DNA of 64,000 nucleotides from Spisula solida (Eukaryota; Mollusca; Bivalvia; Venerida; Mactridae), in assembly GCA_947247005.1 (NCBI GenBank), contig OX365948.1, forward strand, positions 11,521,455 through 11,585,454, in the 5' to 3' direction. The notes under the pieces were generated by a model. The model saw nothing but the letters and a program-made list of their open reading frames with translations, did not search any database and was not told the DNA's origin. This document shows, one piece after another, positions 27,101 through 34,796 of the stretch. The number at the start of each line of letters is the position of its first letter. Position 1 is the stretch's first letter. The position numbers and the translations under genes are program-made.

Positions 27101-30100
27101 AGCGTAATAAAGCCATTATTTGTTTTTGATAATACACTAGTGTAATAAAGCTATCACGCGACGTCATTCAAAGGATAGGCGACGTCGTCAAAATTGCGCG
27201 TTTATTATAGTGAAAAATAAGTAGCTTTTTATGTTTCGATCGGAAAAGGCTAACATGTGATAAAAAGAACATTACATTTGTGACTTTCCACATTGAATTT
27301 ATTAAACTCGATGAAAAAATCGATAAAATGCTCGGCAGAGCCTCGCATTTTATTATTTTATTCAACTCGTTTAATAAATTCAATATGGAAAGACACTCAT
27401 GTAATATCCTCTATTTATAAATGTATTATTAAATATTCATATGAACATCCATACGAGTTCCTCCTTATAACGTTTTCATTTATAAATTCCTTAACATCGT
27501 TTTTAAATATCATATTGTTCGTTAACGTTATATCCCTGACACGCTGTTGAGGACAAATGATTGTGAAACCAAACAATGCTAACTAAGCTGTTTCAAGGAG
27601 CGTAGTCGCTCTTGCTTCAAACCTACAACCTTTGTACATATAGTCTAATATATTGTAATACTGTATTTTAAGTTACTAATAACATGTTTAATTCACTCAG
27701 TGACTCATAATAAATGACATTTAACTAAGATTGTGTATTGTTTACAGGAAATCCATTGGGAAGAACTTGCTATTATGTGTACTATTTGGTCTTGCTATAA
27801 TGTTCCATATTGATCTCAAAATCAGCGACTACACATTATGGGACACCCTGCTCATTACATTCCATAATATATTTGTAAGTTTACTTTTTCAATTATTATT
27901 TGAGACTGTTTAAAATGAGTGCTAAATGATAATAAGACATTGGACAGGTAACGCAGCACACAACATAAACAGCAAAGCACGAACGGAATGAAAACAAACA
28001 CCCTTAAAAGAAAAAAGCAAAAACAACAACAAAATGTTACAATAACAAACTACTTCCAGGTGTCAACGTGGCACAAGAACAGCGAAAGCAAGTGTCACGA
28101 CTCTACAAACTGTTTAACCATGCAGAACCTTTCCGAGATAGGTCTTAATGTGTTTCTTTTATAAATATCTCTTCACCCGATTATGAAATAACGAAACCCA
28201 TATGTATTATGTAGATCGGAACGTTTATTTGATTGGCGGGAACATTATTTATATGTGGGGTACTATATTTCGTGGCCGTGTTCATCCATGAAGTTGTATG
28301 CCCGATGAATTGAATTATTTGAAACGGTTACATTACCACGTCTGTTCAAGCCAGAACTCTTAAACACAATCAAACTGGACTTGTCTATGCAATTCTAGCG
28401 ATTGTCCTTTCTTTACATTTCAGTGTTTCATGATATTCATCGTTAGAATTTTATTGAACAAATTTGTAAGTATATCAAATAATACTGTATTATAATGATT
28501 ACGTAGTCTACTCTCGTATATGTAATATTTTGTGGTGCGTAATTCTCATTCTAGTTAAAGTATTACATTTACAACTGTTTCGATAGTTTTATATATGAAT
28601 TTGCATCAATAGTATAATTCAAACGGTTTGCAACTAGTAATTTAAAAGATCTTTCCAATGACATATAACATGTTATAGTTGAATTGAATGAAACAAATGA
28701 CCTGTACTTGCTACTAGTATGTCATTATCGATTGATATGGCTCATAGTGTCACTATTGTGTGGTATTACTTATTGTATATAAAGCATATAGATTGCACTG
28801 CTCCTATTTCATATTCTGTCACTATTACATGTTGCTATATTCAGGTTCGACAACAATTGGTCCGAATGTTGTTTGGTGAACGGAGCCCTGCTCTTGCTCA
28901 AACGGTATATAGTTTATATATCTATAAAACTAATGTACTATGCGAGATACCTCCATGTTGTAGTTACTCATACATCAGCTGGCAGTCAAGTTCCCAGACT
29001 GTGTGAATAATACTCTGGTGAACGAGAATGAAGTAGTTATAATTTTAAATAATTTCTCACTCACCGCGAGGGAATCGAACCCAGTCAAGTTCACAAAATT
29101 TAACGATTGTACCCATGTGTCTACCTACATCTTTCAACTACATTCATATATTGAATTTATACAGTATGATTCAGGTTCTTCGCGTGATGTAATGTTTCAT
29201 TGTAAAAATATGACACGTGTTACAGTGTTAAGCTGCTTCGGTGTTCCATCTTCTATGGTCATCTATGTCCTCAGTTTGAATGTAATGATGATGTAGGTTG
29301 CTGGCATCTCTCCACATTTGGTCTCGAATGAGTGGATGTGAGTTAAACTTTGTGTTCTCCTTCTTTAAGATTTAACATACCTAGGAGTGAACTCAAATTT
29401 CAATATTATAAGTAAATTATAAAGTCAATGAATCAATATTTTTCTTATTTTTGATGTCATAAAGTTAGCTTTCTTTCTCTTTTTCAGGGGAAAAATAATT
29501 CTTTTTGTGGTGAGTAATTATACTTTTAAATTTTTCTATTTCGTTTTCTGGGTTTATGAATGTAACTTTATGCAGCCAGTATCGAACAGTTTATCTGTGA
29601 TTGTGGTCATCTAAATTATCCTGCACAATCGCCATTACACTTATCAGCAGACATAAGAAGACTCTTTAAGAATTGGTCCATTGTACGTACACAATCAAAA
29701 AAGTGCTAGTACATACACCATTGACATATATTACTATACGTACATACAAAATTATTTATGATAAGACTGACCTTTTCGTTCTGGAAATCGAAAGTGTTCT
29801 CTTGTATTTGTATGCACGGGCTTGAATGTAAACACACACACACACACTAATGCAGTTGTTCCGTACTTTTGTCTGACATACACCAAGGTTTTGAATAACC
29901 AACTGATAAGTTGTTTAGTCTCTATTGCCAGTTTCAAACATAAATGCGTTCGCAGACTAGGTGAGTTTGAATATGTTTTTGCCAGACATGTGATAGTTCA
30001 AAATATGTAATAACTTTATTGAAGCTTAGAACTGTTTGTTTTGCAGCCTATATGAAACCGGAGATCGTTAAGAATGTAACGAATTGTGCTGAAGCAGACA

Positions 30101-30843
30101 ATGTGTCAAAGTATTATGATGAAGTAAACAGAACAAAATATACAATAGAGAGAAAGCGACAACTTTCCTTTCTGTTAGGCAGCGGATCGTCTGGTGAAGG
30201 TACTGGTTCAGGTGAAAGTACCACAGAAACCAGTATGGGTTACTATAGTAAACAACCAAGCGGTGATCCATCGTTTACTGTCAGTGCATCAATTCATAGT
30301 GGTACAGACGGGGCCATATTCATGAAAGATAATTCTAAAAGTTCCTCATCCAGTGTTGGAGCTAGCGGTAGTGTTAAAGATGAAATACAAACTTGTAGTA
30401 ATGACAGAGCTATGGATGAGCATCAGTCTCTCAAACAACACCAGATAGGTATTGAACAGGAACTGCCGAGAACTGATATAAAGGCTGAATGTCAAATATG
30501 GATGTCCAATCAGTCGTTACCAGTGTGTCACGTGAAACATAAAACTAGCAACAGTACAAATCAATCCAAACAAATACATGCTGGTGTTAGTGATAAGGAT
30601 ATTCCTACAGTATATCGGAAAGGTAAATTACATTCAAATAATACAAATGATATGTGTAATACTATATGGCAAATGGATGATACCATAAACGTCCTTGCCG
30701 ACGGTGACTCTGAAAGCGATGTAAGCGTCGATGATGACATAACTGATGAAAAAACTCTCTTTTGTGATAATGATAGTGAAAATGAAGATGACATCTCTTC
30801 ATGTGGATCTAAACTGCTATCATCTTCAGAGGGAGGGTGTTAA
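1..30843 (+). CDS. Adhesion-class GPCR (HormR-GAIN-GPS-7TM), 5' partial, 20 exons
   Basis: This gene encodes a seven-helix surface receptor of the adhesion (B2) family. The coding exons are 1-109, 9085-9194, 10208-10411, 10664-10838, 11422-11499, 12064-12160, 12559-12658, 14913-14968, 15395-15548, 16961-17073, 17524-17629, 18308-18458, 19134-19194, 26292-26358, 26914-26975, 27748-27874, 28424-28465, 28845-28904, 29488-29509 and 30047-30843. Every junction is GT-AG and keeps frame, for 2691 nt (896 residues plus stop). The domains are: HormR, residues 1-73; GAIN, about 74-345, with GPS Cys302, Trp305, Trp317, Cys322, Cys334 and Cys336; TM1 about 372-396; TM2 407-428; TM3 438-464; TM4 476-497; TM5 512-538; TM6 555-571; TM7 575-602, closing with the family-typical Leu-Leu-Asn-Lys-x-Val-Arg at 600-606; and a cytoplasmic tail, 607-896. 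Any adhesive N-terminal domains and the signal peptide lie upstream of the window. Latrophilin-type receptors share the HormR-GAIN layout, but the core is too divergent for me to name an orthologue. Class assignment is firm and exon edges are good predictions. Confidence 0.88.
461..1512. repeat. Diverged direct repeat flanking the 571-1180 element
   Basis: Positions 461-569 and 1391-1512 share CAATGATGC[A/C]CAATTGGACTG, then a GAATTAA..GCAGTA block and an ATTATATTCTCATTT block, in the same order. The two copies are roughly 110 bp each and moderately diverged. Confidence 0.5.
571..1180. mobile_element. MITE-like element with ~60-bp imperfect inverted repeats
   Basis: The left arm (573-632, starting CCCCTATCACGCGAATCTTG) is repeated in reverse complement at about 1113-1178. 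The shared core is GAATCAGCC, then GGCCCGAATGA and TCGGA. No coding frame lies between the arms. The outer flanks (461-569 and 1391-1512) are diverged direct copies of each other, so the element sits inside an older duplication or a larger repeat. Confidence 0.55.
3464..6037. repeat. Cluster of TTTCCTCCGTAACC motifs in both orientations
   Basis: The 14-mer TTTCCTCCGTAACC or a near copy occurs at 3464-3478 (one extra base), 3656-3669, 3813-3826, 3828-3841, 5653-5666 and 6024-6037. Its reverse complement GGTTACGGAGGAAA occurs at 4166-4179, 4179-4192, 4493-4506 and 4512-4525. Several copies form close pairs, and the 3813-3841 pair mirrors the 4493-4525 pair. I did not see it elsewhere in the window. 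Its function is unknown. Confidence 0.75.
6849..7024 (+). repeat. Partial copy of the dispersed repeat found at 54887-55118
   Basis: This segment shares CTTAGAAT, AAGGTCGTAAG, the block ACTCATTACTTATGGAAAAA and CTCATAAGAAGCGC with the complete TIR element at 54887-55118. The right terminal repeat is not recognisable here. Confidence 0.6.
8158..8346. mobile_element. 189-bp MITE with 17-bp terminal inverted repeats
   Basis: The left end ATCCCGCTACACCGCTT matches the reverse complement of the right end (8330-8346) at 16 of 17 bases. A second inverted pair, CTGTTTTCATATG / CATATGAAAACAG, lies just inside. The element is non-coding. Confidence 0.65.
9085..9194 (+). CDS. GPCR exon: HormR motif, second half
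   Basis: The exon enters in phase 1 and leaves in phase 0, with acceptor AAG at 9082-9084 and donor GTATGT at 9195. It supplies the rest of the HormR motif: Gly-x-Ala-x-Arg, a Cys pair, Gly-x-x-x-x-Lys-Trp, and Asn-Leu-Ser-Lys-Cys, the usual C-terminal signature. Confidence 0.85.
9195..10207 (+). other. Intron 2 of the GPCR gene
   Basis: I see no coding exon, RNA gene or clear repeat here. A 68-codon minus-strand frame (9450-9656) has no recognisable content. Confidence 0.7.
10208..10411 (+). CDS. GPCR exon: start of GAIN domain
   Basis: This phase 0-0 exon has 68 codons. It contains the amphipathic helices that open GAIN domains, with the Tyr-Ser-Gly-Asp followed by Ala-Gly-Ile-Leu pattern. 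Confidence 0.88.
10664..10838 (+). CDS. GPCR exon: GAIN helical subdomain
   Basis: The exon runs from phase 0 to phase 1, after CAG at 10661-10663 and before GTAAAT at 10839. It encodes alpha-helical sequence rich in Leu, Ile and Ala, as expected of GAIN subdomain A. Confidence 0.87.
11422..11499 (+). CDS. GPCR exon: GAIN, short Cys-bearing segment
   Basis: This is a 78-bp phase 1-1 exon. It contains a Cys-Thr-Ala-Cys motif, probably a local disulphide. Confidence 0.8.
12064..12160 (+). CDS. GPCR exon: GAIN beta subdomain
   Basis: The exon runs from phase 1 to phase 2, with acceptor CAG at 12061-12063 and donor GTGCGG at 12161. Several Asn residues make N-glycosylation sequons, including Asn-Thr-Thr. 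Confidence 0.78.
12559..12658 (+). CDS. GPCR exon: GAIN beta subdomain
   Basis: The exon runs from phase 2 to phase 0, with donor GTATGT at 12659. It encodes beta-strand-like sequence leading into the GPS. Confidence 0.8.
12947..13612 (+). repeat. ~148-bp tandem repeat, about 4.5 diverged copies
   Basis: Units of roughly 144-153 bp repeat AATGTTTGTCTCTATGAAAT, then a GGTCAAG block, an ACTGGGTCATGTGGGG block, CTAGGTCACTAGGTCAAAT and AGAAAAAGCTTGTGAACA. A further 1.5 copies lie at 52740-53035. The short open frames across the array (13243-13428, 13397-13627) are by-products of the repeat. Confidence 0.85.
13811..14720. mobile_element. ~910-bp non-coding DNA transposon with short TIRs
   Basis: The ends CCTTTAAGGAGGTACGCGC and, in reverse complement, CTTAAGGAGGTCCGAGC form imperfect terminal inverted repeats. 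The AT-rich interior has no open frame of note. Confidence 0.55.
14913..14968 (+). CDS. GPCR exon: GPS motif, first half
   Basis: This 56-bp exon runs from phase 0 to phase 2. It encodes the first GPS landmarks, Cys302-x-x-Trp305-Asp. Confidence 0.85.
15395..15548 (+). CDS. GPCR exon: GPS motif, second half, degenerate cleavage site
   Basis: The exon runs from phase 2 to phase 0. It carries Trp317, Gly321-Cys322, Cys334-x-Cys336 and the final hydrophobic strand Phe342-Met-Ala-Val345. The tripeptide at 338-340 is Leu-Pro-Gly where cleavable receptors have His-Leu-Ser/Thr. Self-proteolysis and release of a canonical tethered agonist are therefore not expected. Confidence 0.88.
15739..16730. 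mobile_element. Mariner/Tc1-like element, decayed
   Basis: The left end TACGAGGGATGTTCAAA and the right end, reverse-complemented TACGAGTGTGTTCAAAAAG, resemble mariner termini and abut TA dinucleotides. No intact transposase frame survives in about 1 kb. Confidence 0.5.
16961..17073 (+). CDS. GPCR exon: TM1
   Basis: The exon runs from phase 0 to phase 2. A basic stretch (Lys-Glu-Arg-Lys) precedes a long hydrophobic helix, about residues 372-396. Confidence 0.87.
17524..17629 (+). CDS. GPCR exon: TM2
   Basis: The exon runs from phase 2 to phase 0. It holds the family pattern Arg-Asn-x-x-x-x-x-His-Ile-x-x-x-x-Ser at the start of TM2 and a Ser/Thr-rich first extracellular loop. Confidence 0.87.
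17866..18010 (+). repeat. Copy of dispersed repeat family 'F'
   Basis: This copy contains ACAGCTGGGACTTAGGC, then TTTTCTACCCTCGGCTGG and TTGCCTTCCCTGTCCGACTT. Related copies are at 32375-32560 (-), 42735-42925 (+), 49625-49805 (+), about 60420-60660 (+) and 63810-64000 (-). Confidence 0.6.
18308..18458 (+). CDS. GPCR exon: TM3 and start of TM4
   Basis: The exon runs from phase 0 to phase 1. It encodes TM3 (about 438-464), the second intracellular loop with Arg and Lys residues, and the first turns of TM4. The usual TM3 Cys and Trp are not at their expected positions. Confidence 0.85.
19134..19194 (+). CDS. GPCR exon: TM4
   Basis: This 61-bp exon runs from phase 1 to phase 2. It encodes a hydrophobic helix with two internal Pro residues ending at Pro-Asn-Tyr-Gly. 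The donor GTGCGG at 19195 is followed by a 7-kb intron with two insertions. Confidence 0.82.
19310..20134 (+). mobile_element. 825-bp insertion with 8-bp TTATTTAT flanks
   Basis: The element runs from TGAAGGCGGACAAAG to GATAGCTGCCA. It is flanked by identical TTATTTAT at 19302-19309 and 20135-20142. Its first ~293 bp and last 177 bp recur as the ends of the neighbouring long element, while the middle (19603-19957) does not. I see no convincing terminal inverted repeat. The 3' end holds a small hairpin, CTATC-CTGAAGT-GATAG. An 8-bp duplication suggests a hAT-like cut-and-paste element, but TG..CA ends also recall LTRs. Class unresolved. Confidence 0.7.
20588..20797 (+). repeat. Degenerate (TTCAA)n simple repeat
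   Basis: About 210 bp of pentanucleotide-like TTCAA / ATCCAA units with an internal ~110-bp duplication. The 143-codon open frame across it (20380-20811) is an artefact of the repeat. Confidence 0.85.
20794..20826. repeat. 33-bp near-perfect palindrome
   Basis: ATCACGCATGTTAATT is followed by its reverse complement around a one-base centre. It lies at the edge of the simple repeat. Confidence 0.8.
21319..21345 (+). repeat. 27-base poly(A) run
   Basis: An uninterrupted A run inside the long insertion. It may be the tail of an old retroposed sequence lying to its left on the plus strand. Confidence 0.6.
24180..24321 (+). repeat. Exact 71-bp tandem duplication
   Basis: Positions 24180-24250 and 24251-24321 are identical. 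The unit starts ATACTTTTGTTCCGCAAGTG. Identity implies a recent duplication. Confidence 0.9.
24496..24864 (-). pseudogene. Possible captured gene fragment inside the long insertion
   Basis: A 122-codon minus-strand frame. Its two ends look coding: residues ~1-48 are mixed and Cys/Ser-bearing, and residues ~86-122 include Leu-Asn-Gly-Gly and Asp-Cys-Asp-Gly-Asn. They are separated by a hydrophobic, AT-rich stretch that may be an unspliced intron. Two CRE sites lie about 340 bp upstream on the same strand. I do not recognise the protein, and chance is a real alternative. Confidence 0.25.
25201..25228. promoter_or_regulatory. Pair of perfect CRE (TGACGTCA) sites
   Basis: TGACGTCA occurs at 25201-25208 and 25221-25228, exactly 20 bp apart start to start, about two helical turns. 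Paired CREs are a common CREB/ATF promoter arrangement. The sites lie inside the 5.7-kb insertion, upstream of the minus-strand frame at 24496-24864. Function here is inferred only. Confidence 0.4.
26292..26358 (+). CDS. GPCR exon: ECL2 and first half of TM5
   Basis: This 67-bp exon runs from phase 2 to phase 0, between TTTTCAG (ends 26291) and GTAAGT at 26359. It encodes Ser-Tyr-Trp followed by a hydrophobic helix. It is the only frame-compatible bridge I found between TM4 and the next exon. Tyr506-Trp507 sits where the family has Cys-Trp. Confidence 0.75.
26591..26821 (+). mobile_element. tRNA-derived SINE
   Basis: The head has a box A-like CTTGGTGAGCGAATGC and a box B-like GTGTTCGATTCCAG. 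The 3' part (CAGGATAATGTTACTGG, then TTAAAACAATATTTGC) is shared with the SINE at 58736-58985. Confidence 0.6.
26914..26975 (+). CDS. GPCR exon: second half of TM5 and ICL3
   Basis: This 62-bp exon runs from phase 0 to phase 2, after CCAG (ends 26913) and before GTATGC at 26976. A hydrophobic run ends in Leu-Arg-Lys-Trp, and the junction creates Trp-Arg-Lys-Ser leading into TM6. Confidence 0.75.
27268..27405. mobile_element. ~138-bp hairpin (palindromic MITE-like element)
   Basis: The arms CTTTCCACATTGAATTTATT (from 27284) and its reverse complement ending at 27391 surround GCTCGGCAGAGCCTCGC. Weaker pairing extends to 27268 and 27405. It belongs to the same family as 61203-61335. Confidence 0.65.
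27748..27874 (+). CDS. GPCR exon: TM6 and start of TM7
   Basis: The exon runs from phase 2 to phase 0. TM6 (about 555-571) follows Lys-Ser-Ile-Gly-Lys. A short polar loop with Asp-Tyr-x-x-Trp-Asp and then the start of TM7 follow. Confidence 0.87.
28424..28465 (+). CDS. GPCR exon: end of TM7
   Basis: This 42-bp phase 0-0 exon ends with Leu-Leu-Asn-Lys-Phe. With the next exon's Val-Arg it makes the family's cytoplasmic end of TM7. Confidence 0.82.
28845..28904 (+). CDS. GPCR exon: juxtamembrane tail
   Basis: This 60-bp phase 0-0 exon starts Val-Arg-Gln-Gln and is basic and amphipathic, like helix 8. Confidence 0.82.
28970..29130 (-). mobile_element. tRNA-derived SINE copy (minus strand)
   Basis: A reverse-strand box B (GGGTTCGATTCCC) and the block TTCTCGTTCACCAGAGTATT are shared with the SINE at 51931-52165. 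Confidence 0.55.
29488..29509 (+). CDS. GPCR 22-bp microexon in the cytoplasmic tail
   Basis: The exon runs from phase 0 to phase 1, between TTTTCAG and GTGAGT. It is needed to restore frame between 28904 and 30047: without it the last exon would be out of frame. A candidate for regulated skipping. Confidence 0.7.
30047..30843 (+). CDS. GPCR terminal exon: cytoplasmic tail
   Basis: This 797-bp exon is entered in phase 1 and ends at TAA. It encodes about 265 low-complexity residues: a Ser/Gly/Thr-rich segment, then several runs of Asp, Glu and Ser near the end, closing with Glu-Gly-Gly-Cys. There is no C-terminal PDZ ligand of a common class and no CaaX box. Many Ser/Thr followed by acidic residues resemble CK2 sites (inference). 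Confidence 0.88.
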
Positions 30844-31150
30844 TAGGACGGGTCGCAGATTGTGTTGTATAAGGTGTTTGGTGTAGCTGAATAGACGAAT
30901 AATGTGGTTAAGTATGTGTTCAAATATAAGACACATTGTTCGTGTCAGTTTTACAGCTATTAATTATGTAATTTTTATAATTGTTGTTTATTTGTACTCA
31001 TAACATATTGAAGAGATACCAAAGGCGTCAGTCAATATTTTGCCAAAGTGGACGTACTGTCCCGGGAGAACTAGGAATATGCATTGTATCTAATCTACCA
31101 CTCTTGATAGTGTAATTCAGTTTTGTCTAAATAAATGAGCATCAAAGGAG
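30844..31150 (+). other. Probable 3' UTR of the GPCR gene
   Basis: AT-rich sequence without coding potential after the stop, containing one AATAAA signal at 31130-31135. Confidence 0.55.
31130..31135 (+). terminator. AATAAA polyadenylation signal
   Basis: A canonical hexamer 287 bp after the GPCR stop codon, in the right orientation. Confidence 0.5.
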
Positions 31151-31565
31151 AAAGGTAAACGTTCTGGAATCATTTTGTTTTATCATTAAAAAATATCTGG
31201 CAGCATGTGACAAGCCTATATACGTGGTTAGTTTCTGTTCTTGTGACTGAAAGAAGGCAGGTGTGTCCCATGTGGCAATATATCGAAGTGAGAACTGTTC
31301 ATTATCGCTCATCCGATCGTAAGGTAAACATGAACATACTGTTATCAGTTGTCCAAATAAGGTGTCCTGCTTATCTTTAAAAATAATAGACTGTTGATAT
31401 TGTTAAACATACAATGTATAATTAATTATTTAGATTGTTACCATGTGATATTGTTGGTATTTATATAACTTTATACTAAAACATTTATTTTATTCAATTG
31501 TGCTTATTAATATATTAATAGTATGTGACCATTTGATCAATCGTTTGAAATTTAATGTGGTAATC

Positions 31566-31640
31566 GCGTACTCGGTGGCATAGAGGTAGGGCACGCGCTT
31601 TGAGATCGAGAGGTCTCGGCTTCGATCCCCTACTGTCCCA
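31566..31640 (+). repeat. tRNA-like sequence (SINE head)
   Basis: Box A-like GGTGGCATAGAGGTAGGGC and box B-like GGCTTCGATCCCC lie at tRNA spacing. The anticodon arm is poor, so this is a SINE or pseudogene, not a working tRNA. A second tRNA-like sequence faces it on the minus strand at about 31740-31800. Confidence 0.5.
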
Positions 31641-32150
31641 CTGCTAAATTTCTCCACTCAACAAATGTGTGAATTTATACCTTTGAGTGTCGTGTCTGTA
31701 CTTGTTCGATATTCCTGGGCGCCGCAGATCGATATTGGCTGCACACTCACCAGGAGAGAAATAGTCTCCCCAGTGAGACTCGAACGCATGTTTCCTTAGG
31801 TAGCCCAATGACCAGGGGAAGTTAAAAAGTGTCTGAACGGCTGAACTGCTTAAAAGCAGCCCTTGAAAATTGGTGACTTAACATATTTGAAAATTAGTAA
31901 TTGTACATGTATATTCATATCGTAGTTTCACAGTTTCAGTAAGTAATTTACTTATTACTAGTTTTATTAGTTTACTAATTATTTAAGGTAGAGTGTGAAA
32001 CAAGTATTTCCAATTTATATAAATCACTCTCTATATTCCTGATGTTATCAATTCCCATGAGGGTATGAGAGAAAAGAATCCACTACCCTTTTATGCTGAG
32101 AGTCTAGCAAAGGAATTTATGGTACCTTTTTTTATTTCGTCTTTGGTTTG

Positions 32151-32222
32151 AAGCGGCTAGGGATCGAACCCGGGACCTCCAGCACTTGAAGCGCAGGCTC
32201 TACCGCTAGGCTACTCAAACTG
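32151..32222 (-). repeat. tRNA-like sequence (SINE head or tRNA pseudogene)
   Basis: On the minus strand GTTTGAG pairs with TTCAAAC as an acceptor stem. There is a box A-like AGCCTAGCGGTAGAGCC and a box B GGGTTCGATCCCT. The anticodon stem has mismatches. Confidence 0.5.
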
Positions 32223-32374
32223 AAAAGAAACGACACGGCCCTCTATGTTTCAACACTGTTGATGCTTTTGTTTACATTATGTAAGCATGTCTGTATCACA
32301 GGTAATTCTACCATTGATAAAGATTAAAAAATATTTATTATAAAATTTATGTTTCTTAGAAAAAAGATAATATT

Positions 32375-32560
32375 AACTCAGACAGGGAAGGATTCATCAA
32401 CTTGAACAGCCGAGCACAGAAAACATAAAAAGCATACAAGACACAATGCCCAACTAAACTAGTTGTGATCCTCCCATGTCCAAGCTGGGAGATTGGTACT
32501 AAAGTGGTCAGATTTTCATGGTATAAAAAACAAGAATTGGCTTTCGATGTCTTCATAAAG
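32375..32560 (-). repeat. Copy of dispersed repeat family 'F'
   Basis: On the minus strand it reads TTTTCTGTGCTCGGCTGTTC and then TTCCCTGTCTGAGTT, matching the other family-F copies. Confidence 0.55.
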
Positions 32561-33367
32561 TAATAATCACATCGAAACTAATCAACTAGTTAAATGTGTA
32601 TGCCATGAATTGTATATCACAGTGTCCAGTCATTTCAATAAAAACGACACGGCTATTTTAAACAAGAAAAACGAAGTGATTTCACGGCCCTAGGGGTGTA
32701 TTTTCTTACTTATGGACGGATATTTAAAATATTGGTATCAAATTAATGATGAAGCTTTCTTGTTTCTAATTATGTAAATATATTTAAAGTAACACCAATA
32801 TTAATGAAATGTTTATTAAAACAAGATGCACCCCAGTGACAGTCTGGTAAATTTCCGGTCAGGTGAACCTTTCTAAGATACCAGAAATTTTATAAAAAGA
32901 TATATATCAAGATACTAGTATATATCTTTTACTCTTTATCAATGCCACAGTTACCTGTGGTCACTTTTAGAAAAAGGCTTGTGGTTGTAGTATTTAATCA
33001 ATGTATAGTTATAAATAAAATGAATTGTTGAATGCCTTACAATATGGAGACACATAAATTTTGTATTGTATTGCCTTATATTATGTACATTGATGCGAGT
33101 TCCGGATAAATTTGTGATATTGAAAATTTAAATTTTATTTTTTGTGTAATACATGTACCTATATTACCGAATGTCTGTTTCAAAATAAATAATTATGTGA
33201 AATGTTACTGTTTAGTTTTATATGTGTTACATATTTCAAAGTCCATACACAGGTAGACTGTACTGAAACTGATTCAGTACGCGTGCACTTTCAGCAACGT
33301 TTCAGCAACATGATACATTTGTACAATCAAATATTTGACTTTGATGATGTTGTTTGCTTACATGCAT

Positions 33368-34759
33368 ACACTCAAGGACTTTGAAAACGCCTCACCTGAA
33401 TCAAAGTAACATATTGCTTTTATAATTTATCTTATTGAAAAACCATTTTGCGTGTTTGTTAATCAATCTTTCTTACAAATAATTCAGTTTAGTTTGTAAA
33501 AACATAATATCGCGTTATTGAATGAGGGTATCCTAATTACAGTCATTGCGAGAAATTGTGTGGGATTTTGAATACCGATTATTTCATACACTTCAAAAAC
33601 ACCTGACTTGAATAAAAGCCAAAAATTATTTAAGTTCATTATCTAATTGAAAATTAGTGTAATAACATATGAGCCGTTCTCCAGGACAACCGGGCTTAGT
33701 GACACTGTATTAGTATTTATGTAATAAGGTTATGAAAACCATCTTAAATGAGAAAAAAGTCATGCTCTTGGATTTAATTTTAAGTTCTTGAATAATATAG
33801 AACTATGTGTTAGATTTATTTTTTCTCATGAATCATGTTAAAAAATATCCTGTCGTTGCTATGGCGACCAATTTCTGAAGAATTTCCATATTAAGAAAAT
33901 GAGGGGTTAGTGGTTAAAAGCAGTAGCTACATTTCTCTAAAAGAATTCACGATTTAGGTATGTTTTATGCAAAAAGGAATGTAATTCTAAAATGTGATAC
34001 AATTTTTAAAAGTTTCGATAAAGAACTCGTCAAATACTGGATTTATGAACTTCTTGTTAACGTTACGTCAAATAACGTTTGTGACCTTACTAAAAAAGTA
34101 GGCGGGAGTGATTGATTTTAAAAGTCTGTAACTTTGTAATTTGATGTTATATTTTGCTCAAATTTTCAGAAACTGTTCAAAAGAGTCTTGTTTTTCTAAC
34201 GCTATATTATCACGATTTTCATAATTTTGTCATTAAGCCCGGTTTTCCTGGAGAACGGCTCATATACATTGTACATACAATCAACTTTAAATTTTATTAA
34301 AATAAAGTATTGTTACAAAATGAGGATAGTTTAATCACACTCATCACAACCGATTAACTGGGATTTTCAGTATCGACCATGTCAACCGTTAACCCCTTCT
34401 TCGAGGAATATTATTCCACTCTTAGCGTCAGATATCTCCTGTAATAATATTGTCAATTTCTAATCACGACTATTACAATTATTTTGGATTTTAATATTAA
34501 ACTGTGCGTCTATGTCATTTTTTCGCTTTCATGAGTGTATCAAATAATCGGTATTCAAAATCCCACACAATTGCTTGCAGTGACTGTAAATAGGATACCC
34601 TTATTTAATAACGCGATATCATTGTTTTACAAATTAAACTTATTTATGTGTAGGTAAGATTGATTAACAAACACGCAAAATGATGTTTCAATAAGATAAA
34701 TAATAAAAGCAATATTAGACTTTGAGTCAGGTGATGCGTTTTTAAAGTCCCTGAGTGTA
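33368..34759. mobile_element. 1.4-kb element with ~225-bp terminal inverted repeats
   Basis: The left arm (33368-33592, starting ACACTCAAGGACTTTGAAAA) recurs in reverse complement at 34533-34759 with moderate divergence. A second, inner inverted pair (33667-33699 and 34232-34266, core GAGCCGTTCTCCAGGA) bounds a ~600-bp segment, which may be a separate nested element. No long open frame is present. Confidence 0.7.
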
Positions 34760-34796
34760 CTAGTATTTCTAAGTGACAATGCACACACCGTTCAAC

